Positions 7,573 to 15,377 are shown, numbered from the stretch's first letter. The stretch is DNA of 35,053 nt from Myxococcales bacterium (GCA_016720595.1 JADKKI010000060.1:1-35053), one strand, 5' to 3'. Notes: generated by a model from the sequence alone, not told the origin. Numbers and translations are program-made.

Positions 7573-8310
7573 GTGAGCCGGTTCTGGCTGTTCTGGAGCT
7601 TGTACGTGGGGATCGGCCTCGCGTGCACCGTCGTGGAGCTCGTCCGCCCGGCGCGGAAGCTGCGCTACTGGCGCCTCGATGCGCTGCCGCTGGACCTGGT
7701 GGCCTGCGCGCTGTTCCAGCTGTTCTTCTATGGAGCGGCGTACCGGCTGATCAGCTACCTCCCGCACCTCCGCGGCACGCAGCTCCTGCTCGACATTCCA
7801 CTGCCGCTGCGGCTCGTCGCGTACTACCTGCTCGGCGATCTCGGTGCGTACTGGATGCACCGCTTGATGCACACCCGACACATCTGGCGCGTGCACCGCT
7901 TCCATCACTCGGTGACGCAGCTGTGGTGGCTCTCCGGCGTGCGCGCCACGATCCCGCAGCAGATGCTGTTCAACGTTCCGTACATCTTCGTCGCGCCCTT
8001 GCTCGTCGGCGCGCAGCTGCCGGTGTTTCACGGGCTCATGGTCGCCGGGATCTTGACCAACCACTGGATGCACATGAACGTGGCGTGGCGCTCGAACTGG
8101 CTCGAGAAGCTGTTCGTCACGCCGCGCTATCACCAGATCCACCACAGCGCCGACGCCGAGCAGCACGACGGCAACTACGGCACCGTGTTCACGCTGTGGG
8201 ATCGGCTGTTCGGGACGTACATCGATCCCGACAAGACGACCGTCACGGCGTTCGGATCCCGCGAGCCACTGCGGCCGCTGCAGGTCGCGCGCTACGTCGT
8301 CGGCGTCTGA
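7573..8310 (+). CDS. sterol desaturase / fatty acid hydroxylase family membrane enzyme
   Basis: The 245-residue integral membrane di-iron oxygenase carries the histidine clusters that hold the iron pair: HRLMH (96-100), HRFHH (108-112), HWMHMN (164-167) and HQIHH (187-191). It also has the family's closing NYGTVFTLWDRLFGTY. Hydrophobic segments flank the clusters at about 5-23, 45-60, 78-95 and 128-160. Enzymes of this group hydroxylate or desaturate lipid chains, sterols or carotenoids at the cytoplasmic membrane. The substrate is not evident; myxobacterial sterol or unusual fatty-acid metabolism would be a reasonable guess. GTG 7573 is used as start because the first hydrophobic segment begins at once. 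It lies 55 bp after the CAP gene and may share its transcript. Confidence 0.88.
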   Translation: MSRFWLFWSLYVGIGLACTVVELVRPARKLRYWRLDALPLDLVACALFQLFFYGAAYRLISYLPHLRGTQLLLDIPLPLRLVAYYLLGDLGAYWMHRLMHTRHIWRVHRFHHSVTQLWWLSGVRATIPQQMLFNVPYIFVAPLLVGAQLPVFHGLMVAGILTNHWMHMNVAWRSNWLEKLFVTPRYHQIHHSADAEQHDGNYGTVFTLWDRLFGTYIDPDKTTVTAFGSREPLRPLQVARYVVGV

Positions 8311-8330
8311 CCCGTCCGCAGCGCACGGTG

Positions 8331-8336
8331 TACCCT
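8331..8336 (+). promoter_or_regulatory. -10-like hexamer TACCCT, damaged gene at 8343
   Basis: TACCCT ends 6 bases before GTG 8343. The promoter-like arrangement is intact although the reading frame behind it is not. Confidence 0.4.
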
Positions 8337-8342
8337 CGGCGG

Positions 8343-8811
8343 GTGATCCTCACGAGATGTCGTCCCCTGCTGATCGTGGTCGCGCTGGTCCCGGGGTGCA
8401 GTGGATCGAACCATCGCCCCATCGCGACGGGGGGGGAGACCGCCGAGGTCGAGCTTCCGGGCCGGGGGCTACGAGGACAACGGCAGCAGAAGGAGATCCC
8501 CGAGGTCGCCGTCGCGCTCTCGGCCAAGCCAGAAGCGGGGCGTGCCGTCGGGACGGTCATCGTGTTGCAGAAGGCGCCACTCCCCACCGGGGATGAAGGG
8601 AGGCGCCAAGACGGTCGTGTTCGGTGCGCCAGGGGCAGCGGGCGAAGGTCGTGACCTGGTTCGGGGGGTGCGGATCGAGTTCTCAGCCAGGGGGGAGCTC
8701 TAGTCGGACACCACCGGTGAGCCGCACGGGACAGCTGGCCCTGATCTGCCAGTACGAGACGGCGAGATGGGGGGCGGTGTGCCGCTCGACGGCCGCTGGC
8801 TGGGCCACTGA
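8343..8811 (+). pseudogene. lipoprotein gene with several frame disruptions
   Basis: From GTG 8343 the frame gives a clear lipoprotein start (RCRPLLIVVALVPGCSGS, lipobox Cys19). It runs on in plausible sequence to about 8595 (EIPEVAVALSAKPEAG, GTVIVLQKAPLPTG) and would stop at 8654. Beyond that, protein-like pieces appear in other frames: KGGAKTVVFGAPGA near 8595-8640, RAKVVTWFGG near 8640-8670, then TTGEPHGTAGPDLPVRDGEM ending at TGA 8809-8811 after an in-frame TAG at 8701. At least two or three indels would be needed to restore one reading frame. Runs of G (for example around 8429-8436, 8659-8665 and 8691-8696) sit near the breaks. It is a decayed gene or a sequencing-error cluster; no family recognised. 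Confidence 0.55.
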
Positions 8812-8820
8812 CCGCGTCAG

Positions 8821-9675
8821 CTACGCACCGAGCTCGACGACGAGGATGTCCGGATCGGCGTTGAGGCGGAGCGCCACCTCGGTGCCACCGATCCCGCGGC
8901 TCACGATCAGCGTACGGCCGTCGGCGAAATCGAACCGGCCGTGCGCGTGGCGGCGCGAGAGCGGGCCGGGCACGAGGATCGGGATGCCGCCGGGTAGCGC
9001 GATGTGGCCGCCGTGGGTGTGCCCACACACCGCGAGCTCGAACGGCTGCTCTCCGAGGTGCATCATCATCTCGGGCGCGTGGGTGAGGATGACGCGGACC
9101 TGCTGGTCATCCTCGAACACCGGCGAGGTCGGGCGGATCCCGGTCCATGGATCGTCGAGGCCAGCGAGCGTCACGTGCGCGAACGGGGCCGGCAGCGTCA
9201 CGCGCTCGTTGACGAGCATGCGCGCGCCTCCGCGCTCGAGGGCGTTCACGATGGCCGCGTCATCGGCCCACAGATCATGATTGCCGAGCACGCCGAACAT
9301 CCCGAACGGCGGCGCGATCCGGTGGAGCCGCTGCTCGATCGCGGAGATGTACGTGGCGGAGAGGAAGATGTAATCGCCGCCGAGCAGGACCACGTCCGCC
9401 GCGGTGGCCGCGAGCACGTCGAACGCCTCATCCAGCAAGGTCGGGTGCGTGGTGGGGCCCGCGTGGAGGTCCGAGATGAAGGCCACGCGCAGCGGTCGCA
9501 CGTCGCGTGGCCAGCGTGGCGTGGCGATCCGGTGATGCCGGACCTGAACGCGCCGCTGCATGCCGAGGGCGCGCACCACCCGCGAGGGCCAGTTGCCGCG
9601 GTACGCGAGGCCGAGCGCCCACTCCACGGCGTGGCGCGCCGAGCTGTAGTGCGTTCCTCGTCCGTGGAGCGGCAT
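8821..9675 (-). CDS. metallophosphoesterase (calcineurin-like)
   Basis: The 284-residue product carries the full metal-binding set of the calcineurin-like phosphoesterases: FISDLHAG (Asp69, His71), LGGDYI (Asp101), LGNHD (Asn132, His133), LTHAPE (His199) and CGHTHGGH (His219, His221). The layout matches the YkuE/YaeI-type subgroup, which in other bacteria acts on phospholipid or UDP-sugar phosphoesters, but the substrate here is unknown. No transmembrane segment is evident at the N terminus, so it is probably cytoplasmic or peripheral. The start is ATG 9675 (MPLHGRGTHYSS); the 36 extra codons upstream have a shadow-like composition and overlap the gsk promoter. It is divergent from gsk with 79 bp between the starts. 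Confidence 0.9.
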   Translation of the reverse strand: MPLHGRGTHYSSARHAVEWALGLAYRGNWPSRVVRALGMQRRVQVRHHRIATPRWPRDVRPLRVAFISDLHAGPTTHPTLLDEAFDVLAATAADVVLLGGDYIFLSATYISAIEQRLHRIAPPFGMFGVLGNHDLWADDAAIVNALERGGARMLVNERVTLPAPFAHVTLAGLDDPWTGIRPTSPVFEDDQQVRVILTHAPEMMMHLGEQPFELAVCGHTHGGHIALPGGIPILVPGPLSRRHAHGRFDFADGRTLIVSRGIGGTEVALRLNADPDILVVELGA

Positions 9676-9682
9676 GGGGCAC

Positions 9683-9688
9683 AACCTA
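9683..9688 (-). promoter_or_regulatory. -10-like hexamer TAGGTT, gene at 9675
   Basis: The reverse-strand hexamer is 7 bases from the ATG of the metallophosphoesterase gene, in the short divergent region shared with gsk. Confidence 0.4.
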
Positions 9689-9740
9689 CACGACGCGCGA
9701 CAACACGCGAGACCTTCGGGTGGCGAACGAAGGCGGGTGC

Positions 9741-9746
9741 TACGCT
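9741..9746 (+). promoter_or_regulatory. -10-like hexamer TACGCT, gsk promoter
   Basis: TACGCT ends 8 bases before GTG 9755. The same hexamer occurs before the HemF-like gene at 20296, with a 6-base gap. Confidence 0.45.
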
Positions 9747-9754
9747 GCGGTCCC

Positions 9755-11062
9755 GTGCGCTTCCCCGGCCGTCGCAAGCACAAGCACTACTTCCCGGTCC
9801 ACGCGCGCGATCCGCTGTTCCAGGCGGTGGGGCTCGAAGGGCCCGCCCCGGGGACCCACGTCGTCGGCGTCGATCAGACGCTCGTCGACATCGATGCACG
9901 CGTTCCGGACCAGCTGCTCGCGCGCTATGCGCTGCCTCGCGGCGCGTCCACCGTGATCCCGAACGAGCTCGCCGCCCAGCTGTACGACGAGCTCCTCGCC
10001 GAGAAGCTGATCTCGTTCGAGTTCGCCGGCGGCACCGTGGGCAACACGCTCCACAACTACTCCGTGCTCGCGGACGATGCCTCGATCCTGCTCGGCGTGA
10101 TGAGCGAGGAGATCCGGCTCGGGACCTCGGGCTATCGCTACCTCTCCAACACCTCGAGCCGCGTCAACCTCGATCACCTGCAGCCGGTGGACGGGCCGAT
10201 CGGACGGTGCTTCGCGCTGGTCACGCCCGATGGCGAGCGCACCTTCGCGATCAGCGAGGGCAAGATGAACGCGCTCCGGCCGGAGAGCATCCCGCCCCAG
10301 GTCTTCGAGCACGCCTCGGCTCTCGTGATCTCGGCGTACCTGATGCGCTGCAAGCCCGGCGATCCGATGCCCGAGGCCACGCTGCGGGCGGTGAGCCTGG
10401 CCCGTGCGCAGGACGTGCCGGTCGTGCTGACGCTCGGGACCCGGTTCGTGATCGCTGAGCGCCCGGAGTTCTGGCGGGCGTTCATCAGCGAGCACGTCGA
10501 TCTCGTCGCGATGAACGAGGAGGAGGGCGAGGCGCTGACCGGGGAGGCCGATCCTCTGCTCGCGTGCGAACGTGCGCTGGAGCTGACCGATCTCGTGCTG
10601 TGCACCGCCGGCGCCACGGGGCTGTACCTCGCCGGTTACACCGACGACGCGGTGAAGCGCGAGACCCGCTATCCCCTGCTGCCCGGCGCGATCCCCGAGT
10701 TCAACCGCTACGAGTTCAGCCGGCCGATGGCGCGCGCGAGGTGCACCACGCCGGTCAAGGTCTTCGCCCAGATCGCGCCGTACCACGGTGGGCCCCAGCG
10801 GATCACGAGCACGAACGGTGCGGGCGATGCCGCCCTGTCTGCGCTGCTGCACGACATGGCGGCGAACCGGTACCACCATGCGCGGGTGCCGAACTCGGCG
10901 AAGCACGTGCGCGAGTTCTTCACGTACTCGTCGATGAGCCAGGTGTGTCGCTACGCGAACCGCGTCAGCTACGAGGTGCTCGCGCAGGCCGCACCGCGGC
11001 TCACCCGTGGCCTACCGGAGCGCGAGGAAGGGCTCGACGACGAGGCGTACTGGGCACGCTGA
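9755..11062 (+). CDS. gsk: inosine/guanosine kinase
   Basis: The 435-residue length matches E. coli Gsk (434). Landmarks agree along the whole protein: FPGRRKHKHYFPVHARDPL at the start, VVGVDQTLVDIDARV, FAGGTVGNTLHNYSVLADD (substrate-side Gly-Gly and Asn), VDGPIGRCF, MNEEEGEALTGE, and the PfkB-family anion hole/catalytic base motif TSTNGAGDAALSALL (Asp as base). It ends LTRGLPEREEGLDDEAYW. The enzyme phosphorylates guanosine and inosine with ATP to GMP and IMP in purine salvage, in the cytoplasm. GTG 9755 is chosen because the Gsk N-terminal motif begins right there and TACGCT precedes it. Gsk is best known from gammaproteobacteria, so its presence in a myxobacterium-like genome may reflect transfer or an ancient wider distribution. 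Confidence 0.95.
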   Translation: MRFPGRRKHKHYFPVHARDPLFQAVGLEGPAPGTHVVGVDQTLVDIDARVPDQLLARYALPRGASTVIPNELAAQLYDELLAEKLISFEFAGGTVGNTLHNYSVLADDASILLGVMSEEIRLGTSGYRYLSNTSSRVNLDHLQPVDGPIGRCFALVTPDGERTFAISEGKMNALRPESIPPQVFEHASALVISAYLMRCKPGDPMPEATLRAVSLARAQDVPVVLTLGTRFVIAERPEFWRAFISEHVDLVAMNEEEGEALTGEADPLLACERALELTDLVLCTAGATGLYLAGYTDDAVKRETRYPLLPGAIPEFNRYEFSRPMARARCTTPVKVFAQIAPYHGGPQRITSTNGAGDAALSALLHDMAANRYHHARVPNSAKHVREFFTYSSMSQVCRYANRVSYEVLAQAAPRLTRGLPEREEGLDDEAYWAR

Positions 11063-11068
11063 CCGCGC

Positions 11069-11074
11069 TACGAT
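11069..11074 (+). promoter_or_regulatory. -10-like hexamer TACGAT, gene at 11080
   Basis: TACGAT ends 5 bases before GTG 11080. It lies within the 17-base gap after gsk, so the barrel gene appears to have its own promoter despite the tight spacing. Confidence 0.45.
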
Positions 11075-11079
11075 GTGTC

Positions 11080-11709
11080 GTGCGCGTAACCGCCCTGGCC
11101 TTGCTCATGTTGACGACCACGGCCGCACAGGCCGACGACCGGCGGTTCGAGGTCGGCGGTGGCACGTCGTTCGACCTGCTCGCCTCGTACGATGTCGCCG
11201 AGGGGCTCGGGCGCCCCGCAACGGGCAACGACCTCGGCCCAGGGACACTTGGCTTCTTCGGGTATGGGGGCTTCTGGATCACGGATGCTCTCGTCGTGGG
11301 GATCGAAGGGGAGCTCGCGATCGGTGGGCTGGTGCGTACCGACGAGCACTACTTCGGATCTCGCAGCAACGTGGGCTCGACGTTGACGGTATCGAGCAAG
11401 CTGCTCGCGGGGGCGCGCGTGCTCGAGCGTGGCTGGGTCTCCGGGCGCGTGGGCGGGGAACTCGGCGCCGCGCGGATGTCGGAGGCCACCGGCGAGGGCT
11501 CGGTGCACCTCGATGCGATCGTGGCGGGGCCATGGATCGGGGTCGATCTCGGCCGGCACGTCATGGTCCAGCTGAGCGGCGATCTCCACGTTCCGGTGCG
11601 CGCGGAGATCAGTAACCAGGTCCACGGCGATCCGAGTGGCGTGTTCCTGAGCGGCGGCGTGCGCGTCGTGTATGTCGTCGGGCTCGGGCACCGACGCCCG
11701 GCGCGCTGA
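11080..11709 (+). CDS. outer-membrane beta-barrel protein (209 aa)
   Basis: A signal peptide (VRVTALALLMLTTTAAQA) is followed by alternating beta-type strands rich in Gly and aromatic residues. Examples are FEVGGGTSFDLLASYDV, GTLGFFGYGGFWITDALVVG, GRVGGELGAARM, and a final strand GVFLSGGVRVVYVVGLGHR with some C-terminal extension. This is the usual look of an eight-stranded porin-like or OmpA/OmpW-like barrel, placed in the outer membrane. No ligand or family name can be assigned. The Arg at position 2 gives the positively charged signal n-region. It is followed 19 bases later by a lipoprotein gene with its own promoter-like hexamer. Confidence 0.65.
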   Translation: MRVTALALLMLTTTAAQADDRRFEVGGGTSFDLLASYDVAEGLGRPATGNDLGPGTLGFFGYGGFWITDALVVGIEGELAIGGLVRTDEHYFGSRSNVGSTLTVSSKLLAGARVLERGWVSGRVGGELGAARMSEATGEGSVHLDAIVAGPWIGVDLGRHVMVQLSGDLHVPVRAEISNQVHGDPSGVFLSGGVRVVYVVGLGHRRPAR

Positions 11710-11717
11710 ATCGCGGA

Positions 11718-11723
11718 TAGACT
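11718..11723 (+). promoter_or_regulatory. -10-like hexamer TAGACT, gene at 11729
   Basis: TAGACT ends 5 bases before ATG 11729. It supports that start over an in-frame start-codon candidate 57 bases upstream inside the barrel gene. Confidence 0.45.
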
Positions 11724-11728
11724 GCCGC

Positions 11729-12988
11729 ATGGGCAAGGTCTGGATCGTCCTGGCATGTCTCGCCGGCTGCGGAAGCTCGGGCTCGTCATCGGGGACGCCA
11801 CCACCCACCACCGAGCCACCGGATCCTCCGCGCGTCGCGCAGGAGACTCCGATCGACGCTGCGATCGATGCGGCCACGGCCACCGCCGAGCCCGATCACG
11901 CGGTGGCGCCCGTCGCACCTCCGCCTGCGTGCCTCGCCGCGGGGGCCACGATGACCGCCGTCAACCTGCGCGCGCCTCGCAACGAGCTCCGCGCATGTTT
12001 CGACACCAACTTCGACAGCAAGGCGGACACCTGCGCGCGCTGGCGCCGTGACACCGGGGCGCTGATCTCCGTCGAGCCGGTGTTCGATGTCGAGGCGACC
12101 GATGCGACAGGAGATGCCCTGGTGGCACCGCCCGTCGAGTTTCACTCCCAGGACGTCAACGACGATGACCATCGCCTGGAGCTCGTCGACAACACGGCCG
12201 AGGTCTGCTCGCCGGATCGCGCGTGCATGCGGATCAAGCCCTTGCTCGCCGAGGGCGAGGAGATCGCGGAGGTGTTCGTCGACGGGCCGTATCGCGCCGG
12301 GGCGATCTCGATCAAGAGCAGCGACAGCGCGAGCTGGCGCATCGAGTTCTGGGATGTGCAGGGCGGCCGGCTACGTGCGCGGCAGAAACTCGAGAGCAAG
12401 CCGGACGCGACGACCGAGGTCAAGCTCCGCATGGGGAGCCAGGTCGTGATCGCGCTGATCACGCGCGATGGCAAGACGCGCGGCGTGACCTACGGCCTCG
12501 ACGGCGCACCGCATGGCGCGTTCGCTCAGGGCGCACGCGATCTGGATCTCGATCGCACCGTCGAGCTCGGTGATGCCTACGTGATGGTCGATGCGCCCGA
12601 GGGCAAGCCCTACGGGATCCTGATCACCAGCGTGACCACCGGCGCCACGCTCGCGAGGATCTCGATCCCGCGGACCGAGGAGCTGACCCTCGAGGCGCTC
12701 GGCACGTACGTGATCGCGGCGCAGGGAGGCGAGCAGCTCCGGTTCGACGTGATCGATCCCCGGGCCCGGACCTCGCGGACCCTGATCGCGCCCGGCTGGA
12801 CTTCGTCCCGAGTGTCAGCCGCTCGATCGGACCACTGGGCGGGGATGTCGCGGAAGCCGCCGACGCACTCGCGCGTCCAGTCATCGCAGATGTCCTGGAA
12901 GCTGCCGCACTGGGCCTCGGTCAGGGCGACCGGACGACGAAGGACCACGTTGTCGGGGAACTCCGTATGGGTCAGGAAGGCCGTGTAG
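11729..12988 (+). CDS. lipoprotein, 3' end doubtful
   Basis: ATG 11729 gives a short lipoprotein signal (MGKVWIVLACLAGCGSS, lipobox Cys14). A Pro/Ala/Thr linker follows (to about residue 65), then a beta-rich domain (FDTNFDSKADTCARW, FHSQDVNDDDHRLELVDN, GAISIKSSDSASWRIEF, ELGDAYVMVDAPEGKPYG, ALGTYVIAAQGGEQLRFDV). It should be an outer-membrane or periplasmic lipoprotein; no family recognised. Coding quality is high to about base 12795. After that the frame runs on to TAG 12988 in sequence with poor third-position GC, while a better coding signal appears on the opposite strand. A one-base shift near 12795 extends plausible coding (LDFVPSVSRSIG) to about 12830, so the true stop codon seems to be missing. 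Confidence 0.7.
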   Translation: MGKVWIVLACLAGCGSSGSSSGTPPPTTEPPDPPRVAQETPIDAAIDAATATAEPDHAVAPVAPPPACLAAGATMTAVNLRAPRNELRACFDTNFDSKADTCARWRRDTGALISVEPVFDVEATDATGDALVAPPVEFHSQDVNDDDHRLELVDNTAEVCSPDRACMRIKPLLAEGEEIAEVFVDGPYRAGAISIKSSDSASWRIEFWDVQGGRLRARQKLESKPDATTEVKLRMGSQVVIALITRDGKTRGVTYGLDGAPHGAFAQGARDLDLDRTVELGDAYVMVDAPEGKPYGILITSVTTGATLARISIPRTEELTLEALGTYVIAAQGGEQLRFDVIDPRARTSRTLIAPGWTSSRVSAARSDHWAGMSRKPPTHSRVQSSQMSWKLPHWASVRATGRRRTTLSGNSVWVRKAV

Positions 12989-13281
12989 CGCGCGTAGGTC
13001 GAGGGAGAAGGGGGAAGCGTCGGGGCGCACGGGCGGGGCGGACCCGGCGGGCCCGGAGGATTCACCGCGCACGAAGTCGCGAGCGGTCGTGCGGGTCGTA
13101 CCGCCGTGGCGTGGGGCCGGCGGCCGTCGAGGTGATGCAGCACAGGCGCCGCCGAGCCGGCCCGGAGCCGGGCGGCTCCAGAGCCGGCCGTGGAGCGACC
13201 GGCGCCGTCCTCGCCCGGCGCCGCGCGGGGCGCACAGACAAGCACGAGGAGAGGCCCCCAGGAAGAACGGAACGAGCGCAC
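12832..13281 (-). pseudogene. fragment of a secreted/lipoprotein gene, 3' end missing
   Basis: On the reverse strand, bases 13060-12835 code for convincing protein: YTAFLTHTEFPDNVVLRRPV, EAQCGSFQDICDDWTRECV, then GGFRDIPAQWSDRA. Third positions are almost all G or C. Further 5' the same frame leads to GTG 13281 and VRSFRSSWGPLLVLVCAPRA, which resembles a lipoprotein signal (lipobox-like LVLVC). The stretch between (13060-13250) shifts between frames. No stop codon terminates the good part; it runs straight into the antisense of the gene from 11729. It looks like the inside of a gene joined tail to tail with another, by deletion or misassembly. Confidence 0.4.
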
Positions 13282-14003
13282 GCGAAGGTATGTGAGGTGG
13301 GCCTGGGGAGACACGACGGAGGAGGCACCCCGCAACGGCTTGGGGGCCCGCGGGGGGCACGAGAGGGAAAAGCAAACGACGCGTGAGCGAGATGGTGGGG
13401 GCGGGACCGCGAGACCCGCAGGACGCGCCTCGTGGTCGCCGCGTCGCGGTCCGCCTTCGGCGTATCGGAAGGCAGCGCCGCGAGAACCGTGTCGAGCCCG
13501 GTCCCGGCGCTCCTCGCGCACGCGAGGTCCTTGCAGGCGCACGCCGCATCACGCTGCCCGGCGAGCTTCGCCACCGCGGCGTCCGAGGTCGCGTTGCCGG
13601 TGGAGGGAGCGGCCGTGCGCTCGCCGTACCAGGCGGAGAGGAAGCCGGCGAGCTCCTTCCGCTCGGTGTCGGTGACATCGAGCGGACAGTTCTTGGGCTG
13701 CTCCGCGCGCATCATGCCGTCGAGCATCACGGCGCACTTGGCGGCGACGTGGCGGCGCGCATCCGGATCCGCCGGTGCACCGGTCTCCAGCTCCGAGATC
13801 TCGTCGAGCCCCATCTTGATCGACGTGTCCTCCGGGAAGCACTTCCGCCTCCCGAGCATCACGGCGCGTGCGCGCTCGCAGTACCCGAGAGGATCGGTGA
13901 CGCTCGGGCGCGGGACGGGGGCCGCGCTACCCGCGGCGGGGGACGCTTCCTTCGAGGAGCCGCAGCCCGAGACCAGGACGACGGCGAGCAGGCAGACCTT
14001 CAT
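13062..14003 (-). CDS. lipoprotein, C-terminal third doubtful
   Basis: ATG 14003 starts a typical short lipoprotein signal (MKVCLLAVVLVSGCGSSKE, lipobox Cys14). It is followed by a Cys-containing helical domain: GYCERARAVMLGRRKCFPED, HVAAKCAVMLDGMM, KNCPLDVTDTERKELAGF, and DAACACKDLACARSAG. Paired Cys suggest disulfides in the periplasm. Coding quality is good down to about base 13440 (residue ~188, SDTPKADRDAATTR). The remaining 125 codons to the stop at 13062 are Pro/Arg/Ser-rich with poor codon statistics, so the real protein probably ends or shifts frame near 13430. A TAGAGA hexamer lies 6 bases before the ATG. No family recognised. Confidence 0.65.
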   Translation of the reverse strand: MKVCLLAVVLVSGCGSSKEASPAAGSAAPVPRPSVTDPLGYCERARAVMLGRRKCFPEDTSIKMGLDEISELETGAPADPDARRHVAAKCAVMLDGMMRAEQPKNCPLDVTDTERKELAGFLSAWYGERTAAPSTGNATSDAAVAKLAGQRDAACACKDLACARSAGTGLDTVLAALPSDTPKADRDAATTRRVLRVSRSRPHHLAHASFAFPSRAPRGPPSRCGVPPPSCLPRPTSHTFACARSVLPGGLSSCLSVRPARRRARTAPVAPRPALEPPGSGPARRRLCCITSTAAGPTPRRYDPHDRSRLRAR

Positions 14004-14037
14004 CTCTGATCTCTACCACCTGCGAGGCGACCGCCGA

Positions 14038-14281
<244 letters not shown>

Positions 14282-14296
14282 TCGCGCCGGATGGCG

Positions 14297-15082
14297 TCAG
14301 CGATGCGTGCTGCCGAGGATGGCGTCGATCGCCTCGGCGAAGCCGCGGCCGTAGGGAGAGGGCGTGACATAGCGAGGCGGTGGGTTCAGGTCAGCGGCGT
14401 ATCGCGTGACGTTCGCCACTCCGATCGAGGCGGTGAAGAAGGCGAAGGCCGCCTGGTCGTTGGGCGAATCTCCGATGAACGCATAGTGCGCGGCGACCTC
14501 GGCCGGCGGCTCCTCCCACAGGATCTCGGCGACGCGTGCGGACATCTTCGCCTTGTCGGCCAGGTGGAAGCAGGCATGCGCGTGTACGCTGGACACGAGG
14601 GTGCGCGCGCCGAGCTCCCTGCAGCGCGCGGTGATCTGTTCGATCTGTGCGGTCTCGAGCTGCTGCGTCTCGCCGATGTCGAAGGCCGCGTCGGTGATCC
14701 GCAGGTTGCTATCGTCGCTGCGTCGCGCGAACGAGAACCTGCCGAGGATGTCATCGGCGAGCACACCGAGACGACGGGCATCGTCAGCGGGCTCGCCTTC
14801 GGCGAAGTAGATCCTCTCGAGTCGGCGCCCTCGCTTGAGATAGGCGATGCCGCCGTTCTCGGCGATCGCGCCGTGGACCGGCCACAACGACGCGAGGACC
14901 TCCGCCCAGCCTGCGGGACGGCCGGTCACCAGGACCACGCGCAAGCCCGCAGCGTGCGCTCGCTCGAGGGCTGCGTAGGCCTCGGGGACCACGACGCCGT
15001 CATGGGTGAGCGTGTCATCGATGTCAGAGAACACGCCGCGAAGGCTGGTGGGGGTGTGGGCGAGCTCGGCGACGGGACGCAT
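14297..15082 (-). CDS. HAD-superfamily (IIB) phosphatase
   Basis: The 261-residue cytoplasmic hydrolase opens with the HAD nucleophile motif VFSDIDDTLTHDG (Asp20 and Asp22). It has motif II in VVLVTGRP, and motif IV FIGDSPNDQAAFAFF with the acidic pair binding Mg. The inserted alpha/beta cap between them and the closing VANV put it in the Cof-type/sucrose-, trehalose- or mannosylglycerate-phosphatase branch (HAD-IIB). The substrate is unknown; a sugar phosphate is likely. Start ATG 15082 (MRPVAELAHTPTSLRG) is preceded by TACGGT, 9 bases away. The gene is intact although its stop codon lies only 16 bases from the G/C-only tract and damaged sequence surrounds it on both sides. Confidence 0.88.
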   Translation of the reverse strand: MRPVAELAHTPTSLRGVFSDIDDTLTHDGVVVPEAYAALERAHAAGLRVVLVTGRPAGWAEVLASLWPVHGAIAENGGIAYLKRGRRLERIYFAEGEPADDARRLGVLADDILGRFSFARRSDDSNLRITDAAFDIGETQQLETAQIEQITARCRELGARTLVSSVHAHACFHLADKAKMSARVAEILWEEPPAEVAAHYAFIGDSPNDQAAFAFFTASIGVANVTRYAADLNPPPRYVTPSPYGRGFAEAIDAILGSTHR

Positions 15083-15091
15083 CGAACTACC

Positions 15092-15097
15092 ACCGTA
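15092..15097 (-). promoter_or_regulatory. -10-like hexamer TACGGT, gene at 15082
   Basis: The reverse-strand TACGGT is 9 bases before the ATG of the HAD phosphatase gene, with no Shine-Dalgarno sequence between. Confidence 0.4.
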
Positions 15098-15160
15098 CTC
15101 GATAACCGTGCAGGTTGTCTCGAGGCCGCGGGGGGGGGGAGGCGCCGGGGCGGGCCTTCT

Positions 15161-15334
15161 ACGTTCTCGATCGCTGGCGATTTCGGCAACACTGGCTTTG
15201 CCGGGCTGTGGCCGAGCGGGCAGGTGATCGAGATGTGGGCCGATGGCGACTGCGGTTGGGTGGCGCCCGATCGCGCGCCGTCGAGCCCGATGAACAGCAT
15301 GGGCGGTTTCGTGATCAGCCTCAGCTATCAGTGA
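15161..15334 (+). pseudogene. 3' fragment of an unidentified gene
   Basis: Fifty-seven codons ending at TGA 15332-15334 read as good protein: TFSIAGDFGNTGFAGLWPSG, then EMWADGDCGWVAPDRAP and GGFVISLSYQ. No start codon, signal or family N-terminus precedes them. Immediately upstream lies a G-run (15129-15139, then GC-rich to 15155) and then the promoter region of the HAD gene. The piece looks like the last beta strands of a secreted or surface protein whose 5' part has been lost by deletion or collapsed in assembly. It is followed by 31 bp of promoter sequence for the Gly-rich lipoprotein. Confidence 0.45.
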
Positions 15335-15365
15335 AACGCGTCCGCTCTCGACGCAGCGAGAGGTG

Positions 15366-15371
15366 TATCGT
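15366..15371 (+). promoter_or_regulatory. -10-like hexamer TATCGT, gene at 15378
   Basis: TATCGT ends 6 bases before GTG 15378. It would place an alternative in-frame GTG at 15363 upstream of the promoter element, so 15378 is preferred. Confidence 0.5.
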
Positions 15372-15377
15372 GGTCGG

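Noticed and set aside
6196..8166. 656-codon minus-strand open frame
   Set aside because: Antisense of the CAP-domain and sterol-desaturase genes, both of which have family motifs and good codon use.
12967..13386. + strand frame beginning MGQEGRVARVGRG
   Set aside because: Arg/Gly/Pro-rich and with poor third-position GC; the reverse strand of its first 100 bases codes far better.
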